This document shows positions 47,641-57,876 of a stretch of DNA of 64,000 bases, piece after piece (position 1 is the stretch's first letter; each line of letters begins with the position of its first letter). This stretch comes from Saururus chinensis (Eukaryota; Streptophyta; Magnoliopsida; Piperales; Saururaceae). The stretch spans positions 38,376,014 to 38,440,013 of the forward strand of contig CP141144.1 of assembly GCA_035235625.1 (NCBI GenBank). The letters are read 5' to 3'. The translations under genes and the position numbers were made by a program. Under the pieces are notes generated by a model, which worked only from the letters and a program-made list of their open reading frames with translations, did no database searches and had not been told where the DNA came from.

Positions 47641-47805
47641 TATTACTCAAAATTTCCACTGCATATACTTCAAAAATGTTATTTAGAAATCCCCGGCCGT
47701 GACATCTAATGAGTAATTGTAATGGGACTATTATCGATGATTTTTTGTAATGTTTTTATAGTGACGCTTATAAGCGTTACTAATAGTCCTTTTTTTTGTA
47801 GTTTA

Positions 47806-48790
47806 TAGTGAAGAAAGAAATTTGTAGTGATTTACCTATTGCTTTCTGGATTAGAAAGAAATATATAGTCTTGTTACCATATATTAATGGTTATGATGAA
47901 GTCTATTCTAACAAAGGCTAAACTAATACAAATGAATAAAGAATATTTTGATATTTACAAAATTGAAATGCAGTTTTTGTTAGATAAACATTTAATAAAA
48001 AAATCTTACTCTCCTTGGAGATGTGCTACATTTTATGTGAATAAACACTTCGAAAAGGAAAAAAAAGTTCCCATACTAGAAATAAATTATAAGGCTTCAA
48101 ATAATATATTTAAATTTATAAGATATCTAAATCCTAATAATAAAGATTTATTGTCTAGACTAAGTGAAGTAAATATATTTTCAAAGTTTGATTTAAAGTC
48201 AGGATACTGACAAATACAAAGTGTTGGATTTGATTCTTATAAAATAGCCTTTACTATTCCTTTTGGAAATTATGAATGGAATGCTATGTCATTTGGTTTA
48301 AAAAATGTTCTTTCAAAATTTTAACACATTATGAATGAGATTTTTGGCCCTTATGGTGACTTTTCTATTGCATATATTGATGATATTTTAATCTTCTCAA
48401 AATCAATTGATCAATATATAAAACATATGAATATTTTCATTAGAATTATTAAAAATAATAGATTGATAGTTTTAGCTCCAAAAATAAAAATACTTCAAGA
48501 GAAAATTAGATTTTATGGACATGATATTTACAAGAGAAAAATTTTACCTATTAGTAGGAATACTGAAAATGCCTCTAAATTTCGTGATGAAATCAAGTAT
48601 AAAAAATAATTACAAAGATTTTGGAAGCCTAAGTTATATCTTATATTATTATAAAGATCTAGCTAAAGACACTACTATTTTAAAAAATTGACTTAAAAAA
48701 ATGCTCTAGATTAGACTGATGGCAAAAACTTTATTATCTTTAACAAATCATAATTGATATAAACTAAGTAGAAAGAGATGCATCTAATAT
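47806..48790 (+). pseudogene. endogenous caulimovirus-like reverse transcriptase fragment
   Basis: Reverse transcriptase palm of the plant pararetrovirus (Caulimoviridae) type. A first segment from about 47820 (LPIAFWIRKK) is joined by a frameshift near 47905 to the frame starting at 47887. That frame carries QFLLDKHLIKKSYSPW, FSKFDLKSGY and the catalytic AYIDDILIFS block near 48373. Breaks are a TGA after KSGY at 48208-48210, a TAA near 48322, a TAA at 48607-48609, and many stops beyond. Neither the RNase H end nor movement, coat or protease domains are visible. It begins directly after the CACTA-like terminus. It is an old, inactive integrated fragment. Genus cannot be fixed; petuvirus- or florendovirus-like is my guess from sequence style. 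Confidence 0.82.
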
Positions 48791-49159
48791 TAATTATGGA
48801 GAAAGTATCTATTGGAACCACTCTACCACATGGCGGTGCATACATCCATTCATATTTAAACACGTAAACCGAAATTCATGCGGCATCTTACTCACTTATA
48901 AACACATACAAATTAATTAAACTTGTCGCCTATCAAAGGCATATCTACCCCATGACCCGCACAATGGTTCAACTGGATTATTTTTCCTTGGTGGCATGAC
49001 ACCACCTTATAACATTTGCAAGTCCAAAATCTCCGATATAAAAAAATAAATTTGCTAAAGTTTTGTATAAATTCCACCAGTCTTGTCCAAGATGGAAATA
49101 AGAAATGTTATCGCAAGAATTATATGTCTTGCATCACGTATTTGCACGTACGCAACATG
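48791..49159. other. unassigned DNA
   Basis: Mixed-composition DNA between the pararetrovirus remnant and the copia LTR fragment. A 70-codon frame at 49016-49228 overlaps the LTR and has no domain. Nothing is recognised. Confidence 0.4.
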
Positions 49160-49340
49160 AATGAAAACTTCAGTAAATTCACTATGAACAAAAAGTTACA
49201 ATTTATAGGTTACAAAGGAATCATCTAGAAGAAAATCTAGAAAAATCACAGAAATAATCTAGAGAAGAGAAGTGAAGAATGTTCTAGGAAAGAAATATGT
49301 GGAACATTCTAGGAGAAGATGGAATAGTCCTTTAATACAC
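49160..49340 (-). repeat. Ty1-copia LTR fragment
   Basis: On the minus strand it starts TGTATTAAAGGACTATTCC at about 49340, directly after the copia pol fragment. It continues with TCTAGATTATTTCTGTGATT and TTTCATTCATG words. The same LTR appears at 50113-50281 and, in opposite orientation, at 49694-49815. Confidence 0.75.
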
Positions 49341-49690
49341 CTCTGCAAACTGATAGCGGATGAAGAGCCATTAGTTTGGAAGTGAGATTCTGAAATTGTG
49401 CCATGGGGAGCGGCTTGGTGAAGATGTCAGCAAGTTGGTCCTTAGATAGAATGTGGTGAACCTCCAGGTTGTCAATTAAAACTTATTCCCGAATGTAGTG
49501 ATCAATTTCAATATGCTTGGTGTGGGCATGAAAGACAGGGTTGGCTGTAAGAGCAATTGCTGACTCGTTGTCGCACCACAAAGTAGGAGTCTCAAGTAAG
49601 GAGATGTCAAGGAACTTAAGAATCATAAAAACCCAAACTATCTTAGTAGCAGTGGAAGACAGGGTCCAATATTCGGCTTCTGTAGATTAT
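49341..49690 (-). pseudogene. Ty1-copia RNase H C-terminal fragment
   Basis: The minus-strand translation gives TEAEYWTLSSTATKIVW, LWCDNESAIALTANPVFH and HTKHIEIDHYIRE, a TAA stop, and then QLADIFTKPLP. These are the characteristic end blocks of copia RNase H. The stop near 49482-49484 and the loss of all upstream pol make it a pseudogene. It leads into its 3' LTR at 49340, as expected. Confidence 0.88.
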
Positions 49691-49693
49691 TCC

Positions 49694-49815
49694 TGTGATT
49701 TCTTCTCTAAATTATTTCTGTGATTTCTCTAGATTTGTTTCTAGATGATTCCTTTATAACCTATAAATTGTAACTTCTTATTCATAGTAAATTTAGTGAA
49801 GTTTTCATTCATAAT
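49694..49815 (+). repeat. inverted copia LTR fragment
   Basis: TTCCTGTGATTTCTTC through CATTCATAATATC matches part of the LTR at 49160-49340 in reverse orientation. It abuts the copia RNase H fragment head-to-head, indicating rearrangement. Confidence 0.65.
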
Positions 49816-50112
49816 ATCAAAGCAAAAAGAGTGACAGCCAAGCGCAAGGAGAGCAGAAGGAGGGCGGTGGTATAGTAAAATAGGGAGAAAAAGAGAGGTA
49901 GAGGCCGACGGGAAAGGGGAGAACGTTTATGGGGGGAGAGCAATAGCCAAAGAGATGGTATATCAAAAAGAAGAATTAAGGTTAAAAAAAAGGAGCGACG
50001 AGTTCAGGGAAAAGAGGGCGGCACCGGCAACGAAGAAGACAAGGGACCACTATCGGTGGATAAGGAGGAAAACAGCCGATGGCTTGACCCTGTAAGAGAG
50101 GAAAGTGCTTTA
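49816..50112. other. purine-rich spacer
   Basis: G/A-rich DNA (GAAGGAGGGCGG, AGGGGAGAACG) between copia fragments. It has no supportable gene and may be internal copia or inserted DNA. Confidence 0.4.
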
Positions 50113-50283
50113 ATACATGAATGAAAACTTCAGTGAATATGAACAAAAAGTTATAATTTATAAATTACAAAAGAATTAACTAGAAACAAATCTAGAGAAA
50201 TTACAAAAATAATCTTAAAAAAATATTTTAAGAAAAAAATGTGTAGAACATTTTAGGAAAAGATAAAATAGTCCTTTAATACT
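50113..50283 (-). repeat. copia LTR fragment abutting the F-box gene
   Basis: On the minus strand it begins TGTAGTATTAAAGGAC at 50283 and matches the LTR at 49160-49340 (start TGTATTAAAGGAC), with more decay. The gene's last codon ATG and stop TAG are read in the junction AAATGTAG. The LTR therefore supplies the stop. Confidence 0.75.
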
Positions 50284-51481
50284 ACATTTGGAAGAAGCCA
50301 TGAGGTTCATCTATACAAGCACGGTATGGGTGAAGTTCCGAGTACTTCGAATTTTTTATCAAGCTGCAGTAACTCTCCCGCATTGGTGCCTTAAAATGGT
50401 ACGAGATGAAGTGATCGTGCCAGCTAACAAAGAGTACATCAAATTCTGGATGAAAAGTTACAGGCTTCAGCAGATCCCAAGAACGTCTTGAGGGTGTGTC
50501 TTCATAGCGATGTGACATTTGCTCTCTATTTTTAACAACTTCAAGACTCTCATGTTTAAGTTCCCATCTGCCTGAAGTTGAGTCTTCCAACACCCATATT
50601 GTCAAGCAATTGTCCTCAATGAAGGCATAATAAAGTGACCCTCTGCAGTCCCCTATTGCCGTTTGCAATAAGTGGCGATCTGGTTTATTGGGCAGCTTGA
50701 TTCTGTCAAGTCTCTCCTCTTCCACATGAAATGCCAACACATGATCCGACCCCAGCTTGTATGCAACCCCATTTAGACAGATCACATGGTGATCGCCCCA
50801 TTTACAGTTGGATTCGTGTTCAGACCAATTCCCGTAGGAAATTGTTTCGTAGGGCACGAGTGATGACCTCCACTGACCTGTTTTTGACGAGAAGACGTAG
50901 ACTTGTTTATGCTGGAAGAGATCACTGCACCAACTATGCGTAATTCCGACTACCTTGTAGTGAGGGGACACTCTGGGATCAAAAGCCAGCATGATCATGG
51001 CAAATTCAGGTTCTTCTTGCTCGGGAATAGGAGGAAGAGCAACCTTCCTACCAGTTAGAGGGTTGAGAAGAAAAGTTGGCCCGCAAAGAATCCTCTTCGA
51101 CTTTGTCATGCAAATGGCCATCCCATTGCATGAACTGAAAATGTAGCAGTCCGACCTGAAGCTGATATGAAACTCGTCTGATAAGACCTCATATCGTGGC
51201 CAGAGATCAAGCTCGCTCCCGAAATACGTATGAACAAGGCCAAAAGGGAGGCGGCCCAATTTCTGTGTGCACCGTGAAACCATTTTTGGAACGTTATCAA
51301 TTTGCGTTGTGGCTGATATCAGGTGTTTCCACGTCTTGCATACGCACTTGCATTTCAGAAGGGTCCTTGTTGTCATTCTGCGAAAGATCTCTAGAAGCAG
51401 ATCATTAACTAAGCCATCAAGGTTGGTGATCGTGGCGGACGGACTTGAATTTGACAATTGAGTTTCTTCGAGTGACTGCAT
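50282..51481 (-). CDS. F-box protein with FBA-type C-terminal domain
   Basis: An intact frame of 399 residues. The start is taken at ATG 51481-51479 because the longer frame to 51517 has no ATG and because an acceptor (TGTGCAG) lies at about 51512-51518, giving a 30-base second-exon 5'UTR. Residues about 19-60 form the F-box (LVNDLLLEIFRRMTTRTLLKCKCVCKTWKHLI pattern, quoted here only as the SKP1-binding helix positions), followed by an FBA-like region at about 100-370 with SSCNGMAIC, LLNPLTGRKVALPPIP, AFDPR, VYVFSSKTGQWR and WVLEDS blocks. Such proteins are substrate receptors of SCF ubiquitin ligases; this target is unknown. The frame ends in GFFQM-stop, and the stop lies in a copia LTR. The original C-terminus may have been longer. 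A decayed paralogue lies 2.6 kb upstream in the same orientation. Confidence 0.92.
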   Translation of the reverse strand: MQSLEETQLSNSSPSATITNLDGLVNDLLLEIFRRMTTRTLLKCKCVCKTWKHLISATTQIDNVPKMVSRCTQKLGRLPFGLVHTYFGSELDLWPRYEVLSDEFHISFRSDCYIFSSCNGMAICMTKSKRILCGPTFLLNPLTGRKVALPPIPEQEEPEFAMIMLAFDPRVSPHYKVVGITHSWCSDLFQHKQVYVFSSKTGQWRSSLVPYETISYGNWSEHESNCKWGDHHVICLNGVAYKLGSDHVLAFHVEEERLDRIKLPNKPDRHLLQTAIGDCRGSLYYAFIEDNCLTIWVLEDSTSGRWELKHESLEVVKNREQMSHRYEDTPSRRSWDLLKPVTFHPEFDVLFVSWHDHFISYHFKAPMRESYCSLIKNSKYSELHPYRACIDEPHGFFQM

Positions 51482-51511
51482 GACTCCAAAACCCAGTTGC
51501 AAGAAAGATGT

Positions 51512-52240
51512 CTGCACATGTTATCGAAATTAAAAACACAGCTAGTTAATATCTTATTAAGCCAATCTATCTTTGACAAAATAATATTTCCTCCACTGAT
51601 TTATCAATTCAGGATCGAGTCCACTAGTAAATACCTTTGCATTTAAACTAATTAATGGTAGCTCATTTAGCAAATAGTTCCATAAAACCATTACTTAGAT
51701 GGTCGCAGTTAATGTGCATCGTCTAATTGAGATGCAACAGATTGCTACACTTAGGCTCACATTGGCATGCATAAACCTTGAATTCATGTTAACTTTTTTT
51801 TAAGCAATTAACTTATTAAGCAACTACTTCTGACAAAAATTGCTAAGTGGCTAGAGGAAGCAAAGGCCTTGGTTCATATTTTGAAAAATCTATGACATGC
51901 AGAGACTTTAAAAAAAAAAATGTAAAAGTTTCAGTCCATTATCAAACAGTAATATATTGAATCTTTTGATGTAACTTGCAACTTAACCCATATAAATGAT
52001 AGATTTCGGATACAAAAAGAGAGAAGAGAGGTTGAGAACTTTTTAGAATAACACATGAACATACAAAAGTTTTAAAGAACACAAGAACTTTTACAGTTCA
52101 ACAACACGTTGAACGCATCAACTTCAAGCTCCGAAAGAACACACATTTTCAAACAAGAAAAACACAAGAACATACAAGAGAAAAGAAGAACACATGAATG
52201 AACATAGAAAAGAAAAGAATTCGATGGTACCGTGTAAACC
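51512..52240 (-). other. probable 5'UTR intron of the F-box gene
   Basis: The acceptor TGTGCAG is at about 51512-51518 (minus strand). The likely donor is GAAAG|GTTTAC near 52233-52243 (an alternative is ACG|GTACC about 10 bases on). The stretch between is A/T-rich with many stops. A cDNA would be needed to fix the donor. Confidence 0.5.
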
Positions 52241-52430
52241 TTTCTCAAGGCAGAAGCACAAGCACGGCTAGAGAGAGGGAGGGAGAGAGATTTATCACAG
52301 CAGTTGTCGAACGATCTATACGATCCCTGGACTGAATTTTTGTTGGCGAAGCAGTCCGGAGTCTCCGGACTTATAAGATGAAACAGTTCCTCTATATTGG
52401 AAAAGGCTTCAGATTCAGGCAACTCCCTTT
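52241..52430 (-). promoter_or_regulatory. probable 5'UTR exon of the F-box gene
   Basis: Read on the minus strand it contains a pyrimidine-rich CTCTCTCCCTCCCTCTCTCT tract at about 52276-52295, typical of plant leaders, and ends at the donor. A frame of 116 codons starting at 52422 crosses exon and intron and has no domain, so it is treated as leader. Confidence 0.45.
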
Positions 52431-52775
52431 ACTTGACTTCCGTTGTCCAATCAGAAAATAATCAAACTAATCTAGAATCCTAATTAAATCAGATATCTAA
52501 TCTCTTAAGGAAACCAAACTTAAGTCCTAATAGGAAACAAGTCCCACGTATTTAAGTCGGGGGGGATGTGTTCAAGATAGAACCCATAGGCTATTCCGTA
52601 CTAATTAAGAGAGCCTAATATAAGCATCTTCCAAATTTTAACTCGAAATTCAACATGGGAACTAAATAAATTAAGACAATAAACATGGACGCCTTCCAAC
52701 TTACTACATCTGAATCCTTTTGTGCGTTCTCCAACGAATCTCTATGTCCCCACTGTCTGAAATTGACACTATAAT
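52431..52775 (-). promoter_or_regulatory. likely promoter region of the F-box gene
   Basis: An A/T-rich interval upstream of the leader. A TTAAATACG word on the minus strand near 52550 is a weak TATA candidate. A G run (GGGGGGG) lies at 52560-52566. No firm element is claimed. Confidence 0.3.
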
Positions 52776-53231
52776 TTGCTCTTTAAACAAGAAAATGTGG
52801 GACCCTCCCATGTGTCTTCGGATTCTTTGTTTCGGGCGGGTTCGGAAAACAAAGGCTGGATCCGGATCAGGATGGACCCGACACTGTTGAGTCTTTTGCA
52901 AGAGACCAACGTCTTCCTCGCCACTGGGAAGCCCTTGCGCCACCAAGAAGAATTCGCCGAGTTCATTGTCCGTCAAGAAGGCGATGCAGGCAAGGCAAGT
53001 CCGACCATTAGAGGTGCGCCGCCAAGCAGTGGAGAAGCGCTGTCACAGGTAGTCGCAAAATGCTCTCGTCGCCGGCAGTTTGACCATTGGCGGAGGCTCC
53101 GTTTGGGAGAAGGCTACTGCTCCATCTCGTTGGAGGAGGCTGTGCCTGAGAATTTGCGAGGGGGATTGATCGAAAGGCAGATGAGAAGACGTAAGGCAGT
53201 GCTGGAAGGTCAGAAAAGGACTGGGGCTTAG
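52776..53231 (+). other. unassigned GC-rich open frame, 151 codons
   Basis: An ATG-to-stop frame in a segment clearly richer in G+C than its surroundings. The product is Arg/Glu-rich with no recognised domain. A minus-strand frame at 53008-53328 (106 codons) overlaps it, so even the strand is uncertain. It could be an exon of a diverged gene, a lineage-specific gene or chance. The divergent position relative to the F-box leader would allow a shared promoter. Confidence 0.25.
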
Positions 53232-54119
53232 GCTCGTGTAGCCTCCGGAGGAGGTTGAGTAGGAGGTGGCTGATGTGATGGTTCCAATGGTTAATCTCCG
53301 GGCAGGGACGTCGCTGGAGAAAGATCACAACGATCCCTGACAGTATGTGAGCAAGAGAAAGCCCTCAATCCTCATCGCGACTGTAATTTCATTGGCTAGG
53401 CTGGTAGAGGTCAATCATTCTTATAAGCCGACCGTAGATTCGCTCTATAGGGTTGCGATGCGCTCTAGAGGGTTGTCTGTCCCAGTGTTGTAGGAATGGA
53501 TGAAATGACTGTGGCGCAGGGTTCAATAATTTTTTGTTGGATCGTTCTCATTAATTATTTTCTACAAATTTGAATGTAGATCTAAGGATGAAATTATAGA
53601 AAACAGAGTGAAAGTCAAAGAGGTGAATAAATTAGGGTTTGATAAAAAAATTTAGATAGAACATACGAATGCTCTCTTCATCTTATATTAATTTATTTTA
53701 AAGTATACGAATACTCTCTTTATTTAGTTTTTTAAAATAAATTAATATTAATTTATTTTAAAGTATACTTTTTTAAATTAAGATGGAGAAAGTAATAGCT
53801 CGTAGCTTAGGCTAGAACACAAGAAAGATATTTGAAGTAAGTTTGAGCCAACGAGAATTTTCACATCTATTTCATTAATTAGGGCAAAGGTATTTAATTA
53901 ACTAGACAGGCTTGAACAACTAGCTTAATTAAAGCCCACTAAGAGTATTAAATAATAAATGAAACTAATCCGCCGAAGTGGCCCATAAATTGTACTCTCC
54001 TAAGGTTATTCTCCAACTGTGAAAATTAGCTGTAAGGCTAATTTAGTGTAAATCGAGTTTATGCACAATGAATTCCACTTGTATTTTGAACTGGGTATTT
54101 TGTTCCTTGTGAACTGGAT
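53232..54119. other. unassigned intergenic DNA
   Basis: A/T-rich beyond 53500. ATTAATTTATTTTAAAGTATAC occurs as a near-direct repeat around 53687 and 53747. No gene is seen. Confidence 0.4.
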
Positions 54120-54537
54120 CAAGTACACGACCATGAAGTCAAAAACTTATATGAAGTTCTAGAATTCCTCCTATGGTGCGGTTATTCGATATAACCTCAG
54201 AATGATAGGAATTGTATGAAAAGATGAAATTATTCCATTGAATAAAGAGTAGTCCTAATTTCATATGAAAGACCAAAAGGGTAGAAAACATTCTTGAAAG
54301 TACTTCCCTTGTGTTTTCTAAAGCATGTATGACTCTTCTGTTTCTTAAATTCCCACCTACCTGAAGTGGAGTTATCCAGCATCCATATTCTCAAGTAATT
54401 TTAAGTATACAATACACAATACAGAGACCTTCTACTCTCCCTTATTGCAACATGTGAATCCTCTTCACGGGCAGTTTGATTCTTACAAATCCCTCATCTA
54501 TATAAAATAAAAATTCATGTTTATTCTGATAATAAGC

Positions 54538-54680
54538 CTAGTGTAAATTATTTTATAAAACCATTTATCCATGAGATTGATGATACATATATTTGCGTTA
54601 GTATTATTAATGATAACGAATGTTAGTATATATATCATTGATCTTAAATATCAATAGCTCTCATGTATAATTTACACTAG
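54538..54680. mobile_element. MITE, 143 bp
   Basis: Terminal inverted repeats CTAGTGTAAATTAT and ATAATTTACACTAG bound an A/T-rich, partly self-complementary centre. It sits inside the F-box pseudogene. No clear target duplication could be read, so superfamily is open. Confidence 0.65.
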
Positions 54681-54773
54681 ACTCCTTATTTAAGGGGATC
54701 ATAAAAAATTCTTCCCACACGAAAATCCTATACATAAGACAATCCCATTTGAGTAAGTTACATAGTGATCAAT

Positions 54774-55870
54774 TTTAGGGGCAGCTGGAGCCTTAGGAAG
54801 CTTAGGCCCCCACAAAAAAGAGAAGGCCCCCAATAGCTATAATATTAAAGCAATAGGACTATATGAAAATTTTATTTATTTAACAGTAATGTAAAGAGTT
54901 TTCCTAGGATTGTTACCTTTGTTATGACATCTTGCATATTAATTCTACTTCATATACTTTCGTGTATAGCTTTTCCAAAAACCCTTAAATCAATCACCAA
55001 ACAAGAAAAAATCACTTACCATATATTACTTTGTTTTAACATAAAATCATCCATACCTAACACCCCATAGATACTTAGTAAGAATTATTTCATTTTTCAC
55101 ATTCTATATATCACCTTTAGCCTTAAGCTAAATAAGCTTTTTTCATACTAAACCTTTAAAGAGACCTCTTCCCACACAACTCTCTCATATTTCTAGATCA
55201 ATTTTCAATATTCAAGATAGCACTCTCATCTCTTTCTCACCAACAATGAATTGCCTCAATTCCTGATGTTATATTTTTTCATGTTCTAAAATTAAATTTA
55301 TATTCTTTTTTATTTAATATTTAAAATTTTATCTTTTACTATTTTAATTTCTTAGCATAATCTCAATTATAACGGTCTTTGTATATTTTTATAATTTAAA
55401 AGTAACTTTTGAAATAAGAAAAAGTTAATGTACCCAGGCACAACTGGCCGCATATGTGCCTAACCGAGCAAAGTATACAAATAATTCGAATATATCTTCT
55501 CTTTAGGTAACACATATCATTAGATTGATATTTAAAGGCATATTTTGCACCTATTACAAGCCCTACTAAATAAATTAGTACATTAATAAAACTTATTTAA
55601 ATATTATCTCTTAAAATTAAATATTAGCAAGGGGACATCAAGGCCATGTTGTAGCTACAAAAGGGTTCAAGTGTTACAGCCTTAACTATAATAACCATAA
55701 ACTGATATGAAACAATGCTACTAGCACATAATATAAAGCCCCTAACTATAATTTAGTAGCCAAAGGGGACTACTTAATTTAGCAGCCAAGCCCTTAGCCA
55801 TAATCTAACTAGTGGCTATGATGTCACACTTAAAATCGCCCATTAGGCTTCTAATTATCTCAAGCCGGCC
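54774..55870. mobile_element. hAT-like non-autonomous transposon
   Basis: The left end AGGGGCAGCTGGAG and the right end reversed, AGGGCCGGCTTGAG, agree at 11 of 14 positions and resemble hAT termini. The outside 8-mers GATCAATT and GATCGCTC share five bases, a weak remnant of an 8 bp duplication. The intact paralogue reads GATCGCCC at the matching site. About 1.1 kb of A/T-rich interior shows no transposase. Confidence 0.6.
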
Positions 55871-56213
55871 CTGATCGCTCGCATCTGAGTTCCATCCTAC
55901 TTGGTTGTACGTAGTCGCGCACAATGTCTGCCACTAACCTGTTTCTGATGAGAGAATAGAAATGTGTGAGAAGCCGTATTCAATCACCTTGTCGTGAGGG
56001 GAGACACGGGGGTCAAAAACCATCGTCTCCATATTTTTGTGGCGGCCTAGGGGAAGAACCACCTTTTTCTCTGGGTTAAAAGGTTCACAATGTAACGTGT
56101 CATGGCATTACCCATGTACAGGGAATATGTCCGTATTTCCTTCATTTGACAAAGAACCATCCCATTGCATGTGCTGTAAATGTGGCGGCACATATGATGT
56201 CAAACTCATATCC

Positions 56214-56289
56214 AAGTCTGCAGCCCATAACGTCGACAAGAAGGGAAATCCAAGTCTGCAGCCCATATCGTCGACAAGAAGGGAAATCC
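56214..56289. repeat. 38 bp tandem duplication in the F-box pseudogene
   Basis: Two copies of a 38 bp unit starting AAGTCTGCAGCCCATA, with a partial third. 38 is not a multiple of three, so it disrupts the old frame. Confidence 0.9.
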
Positions 56290-56459
56290 AAGTCTGTCGA
56301 TGCTTCAGTGAGACCGAAAGAGAGGCGGTGCAATTTCTGGAAGAAGGTGCATGTCTTGATTACGCACTCGCATTGGGACAGGGTCCATAGGGGCAGCCGG
56401 TTAAACACCTCAGTCTGTACATCGCTGGATAAGCCATCAAAACTGCTGATCAATGTAGT

Positions 56460-57585
56460 GGTTTGGACTTTTTTTTTCTTCTATGAACCGTGCTACTTTG
56501 CATGAACGCATCAGTGCAAAAACGAAGCTTAAATAATGGCCACTGCACATCCATAATCGTGGCCACTGCACATCCATAATCGTTGGAATAAAAACTAAAG
56601 TTGACAACAATATATCTTGTACAAGGAATAATTTGGTAAGCACTTTCCATTTCAAAAAGTATTTCAATGAATTAAGAAAAAGCTTGCCCAATGTTCTTGC
56701 TAGCAAGATGACTAGAATAAGGCTACTGGGCTTTTAAGCTTAATCGATTGCTTTTATCCTTGCTACTATTCACCTAAACTACACATAAGGGTTGATTTAT
56801 CAATCCAGGAATTGTGATTAGTTCTAGGTATAACTTCGATCATAACAATCTTTTGTAGGATCAAATAGTTACATATATTTGCTAAAGAAGTGGCTAGTAA
56901 AAAAGAAAAGACTTGAGTAATTGGAATACATGTGGACAAGTTCGGTGAAAGAAAAGCCTTCATTGAATCAATTATTTAAGGAATAGTGATTTGTCGCACC
57001 TATAATTCGTATTGTTATGAGGGAAGAACAAGAAAATAGAATGCAGCTCATGGAAAGATTGGAATGTAACAAAAATCCTATCAATATAAAAACTTTCTTT
57101 GGGATGATAAAAGATGCACTTGTAAATACACGTGGAACACAAACTTGCATTTTTCACTTTCCGCTTTACAAATATTTATATGAATCATTTAATCATTGAG
57201 TATAAGCTAATTAAAAACTTAAGTGGAGCATTATAAGAGATTAATTAAAGAAAGACTAAGAAGGAAGTGAAAGACAAACTTGAAACATCTAATGTTATCT
57301 CCATGTAGTTTGTAATTTGTTAATATCCCCTCCCCACCATGCACTATATAATATAATATTACAAGTTTTAAAATTATTTCTTTAGTTATTTATGGATAAA
57401 GATTATTATGGGCATACTAGTTTATTATGCCCTTACAAAATCATACATTTTTCACTCATATGCACATTTACCTGCATCATATATTCTATTCGTTGTAATA
57501 TTTACACCTCTTAAATTTATAATATGCAAGTTATCTATTATATAATATGAGAACAAATATATATATACAAAGTAGCTACTGAATG
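56460..57585. other. upstream region of the F-box pseudogene, unassigned
   Basis: A short direct repeat (TGGCCACTGCACATCCATAA twice, 56534-56582) lies in the former upstream region. The rest is A/T-rich with frames of 60-89 codons and no domains. Confidence 0.4.
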
Positions 57586-57876
57586 CTCCCTTCATATTAA
57601 TTGTCGTATTTAATTTTAATTATGGTATTTAATTTAAAAAAAAAGAAATTCCCACACCCTTACTTTAATATTGCACTCCCTTTGGCCAATATTAATAATT
57701 ATATTTAGAAAAATAATATTTTTTATTGAATGGTGAAACCCACATCTAAGAAAAGAGAAAACAAGTATATGATACTCTTTTTTAAGTATCAAATCACTTA
57801 AATTGAACAAAATGGACCTATTAATATAGAACAAATTTTTTTGCCAAGTACAACTATTAATGTAGGATGGAGGGAG
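57586..57876. mobile_element. Stowaway-like MITE, 291 bp
   Basis: It begins CTCCCTTCATATTAATTG and ends ATGTAGGATGGAGGGAG, giving CTCCCTCC-type inverted repeats of the Tc1/mariner Stowaway group. The right flank is TA; the left is TG, one change from TA. The interior is A/T-rich and noncoding. Confidence 0.8.

Larger units (their letters stand above)
40095..47704 (+). mobile_element. plus-strand solo LTR (about 2.9 kb), split by a second solo LTR
   Basis: It starts TGTAGCATCCAGG at 40095 and ends CCGGCCGTGACA at 47704. The sequence is 40095-42513 plus 47200-47704, about 2.92 kb. Flanks are ACTAA (40090-40094) and TCTAA (47705-47709), one mismatch from a 5 bp duplication. It inserted into the CACTA-like element. 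Its right part holds a tandem duplication of about 380 bp (42187 onward, and 47264-47640), each copy with the dyad CGAGTATAAGTGGGTATACTC. No coding is supported. Confidence 0.8.
54120..56459 (-). pseudogene. decayed F-box paralogue, interrupted by transposons
   Basis: Minus-strand order: F-box remnant from 56453 (SFDGLSSDVQTEVFNRLPLWTL), a shortened linker, a 38 bp tandem duplication at 56214-56289 that shifts frame, an AHAMGW block equivalent to NGMAIC, a FDPRVSPHDKV-like block near 56010, and an exon piece to about 55870. After a hAT-like insertion it resumes near 54770 and ends with blocks matching RIKLPNKP, TIWVLED and the following residues of the intact gene (54310-54510), with stops. 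A MITE lies within the C-terminal half. Same orientation as the intact gene at 50282-51481, so a tandem duplication followed by decay is likely. Confidence 0.75.

Noticed and set aside
52072..52422. 116-codon minus-strand frame upstream of the F-box gene
   Set aside because: It runs through a probable leader exon and intron and has a Cys/Leu/Ser-rich end without a domain. Better explained as 5'UTR plus intron.
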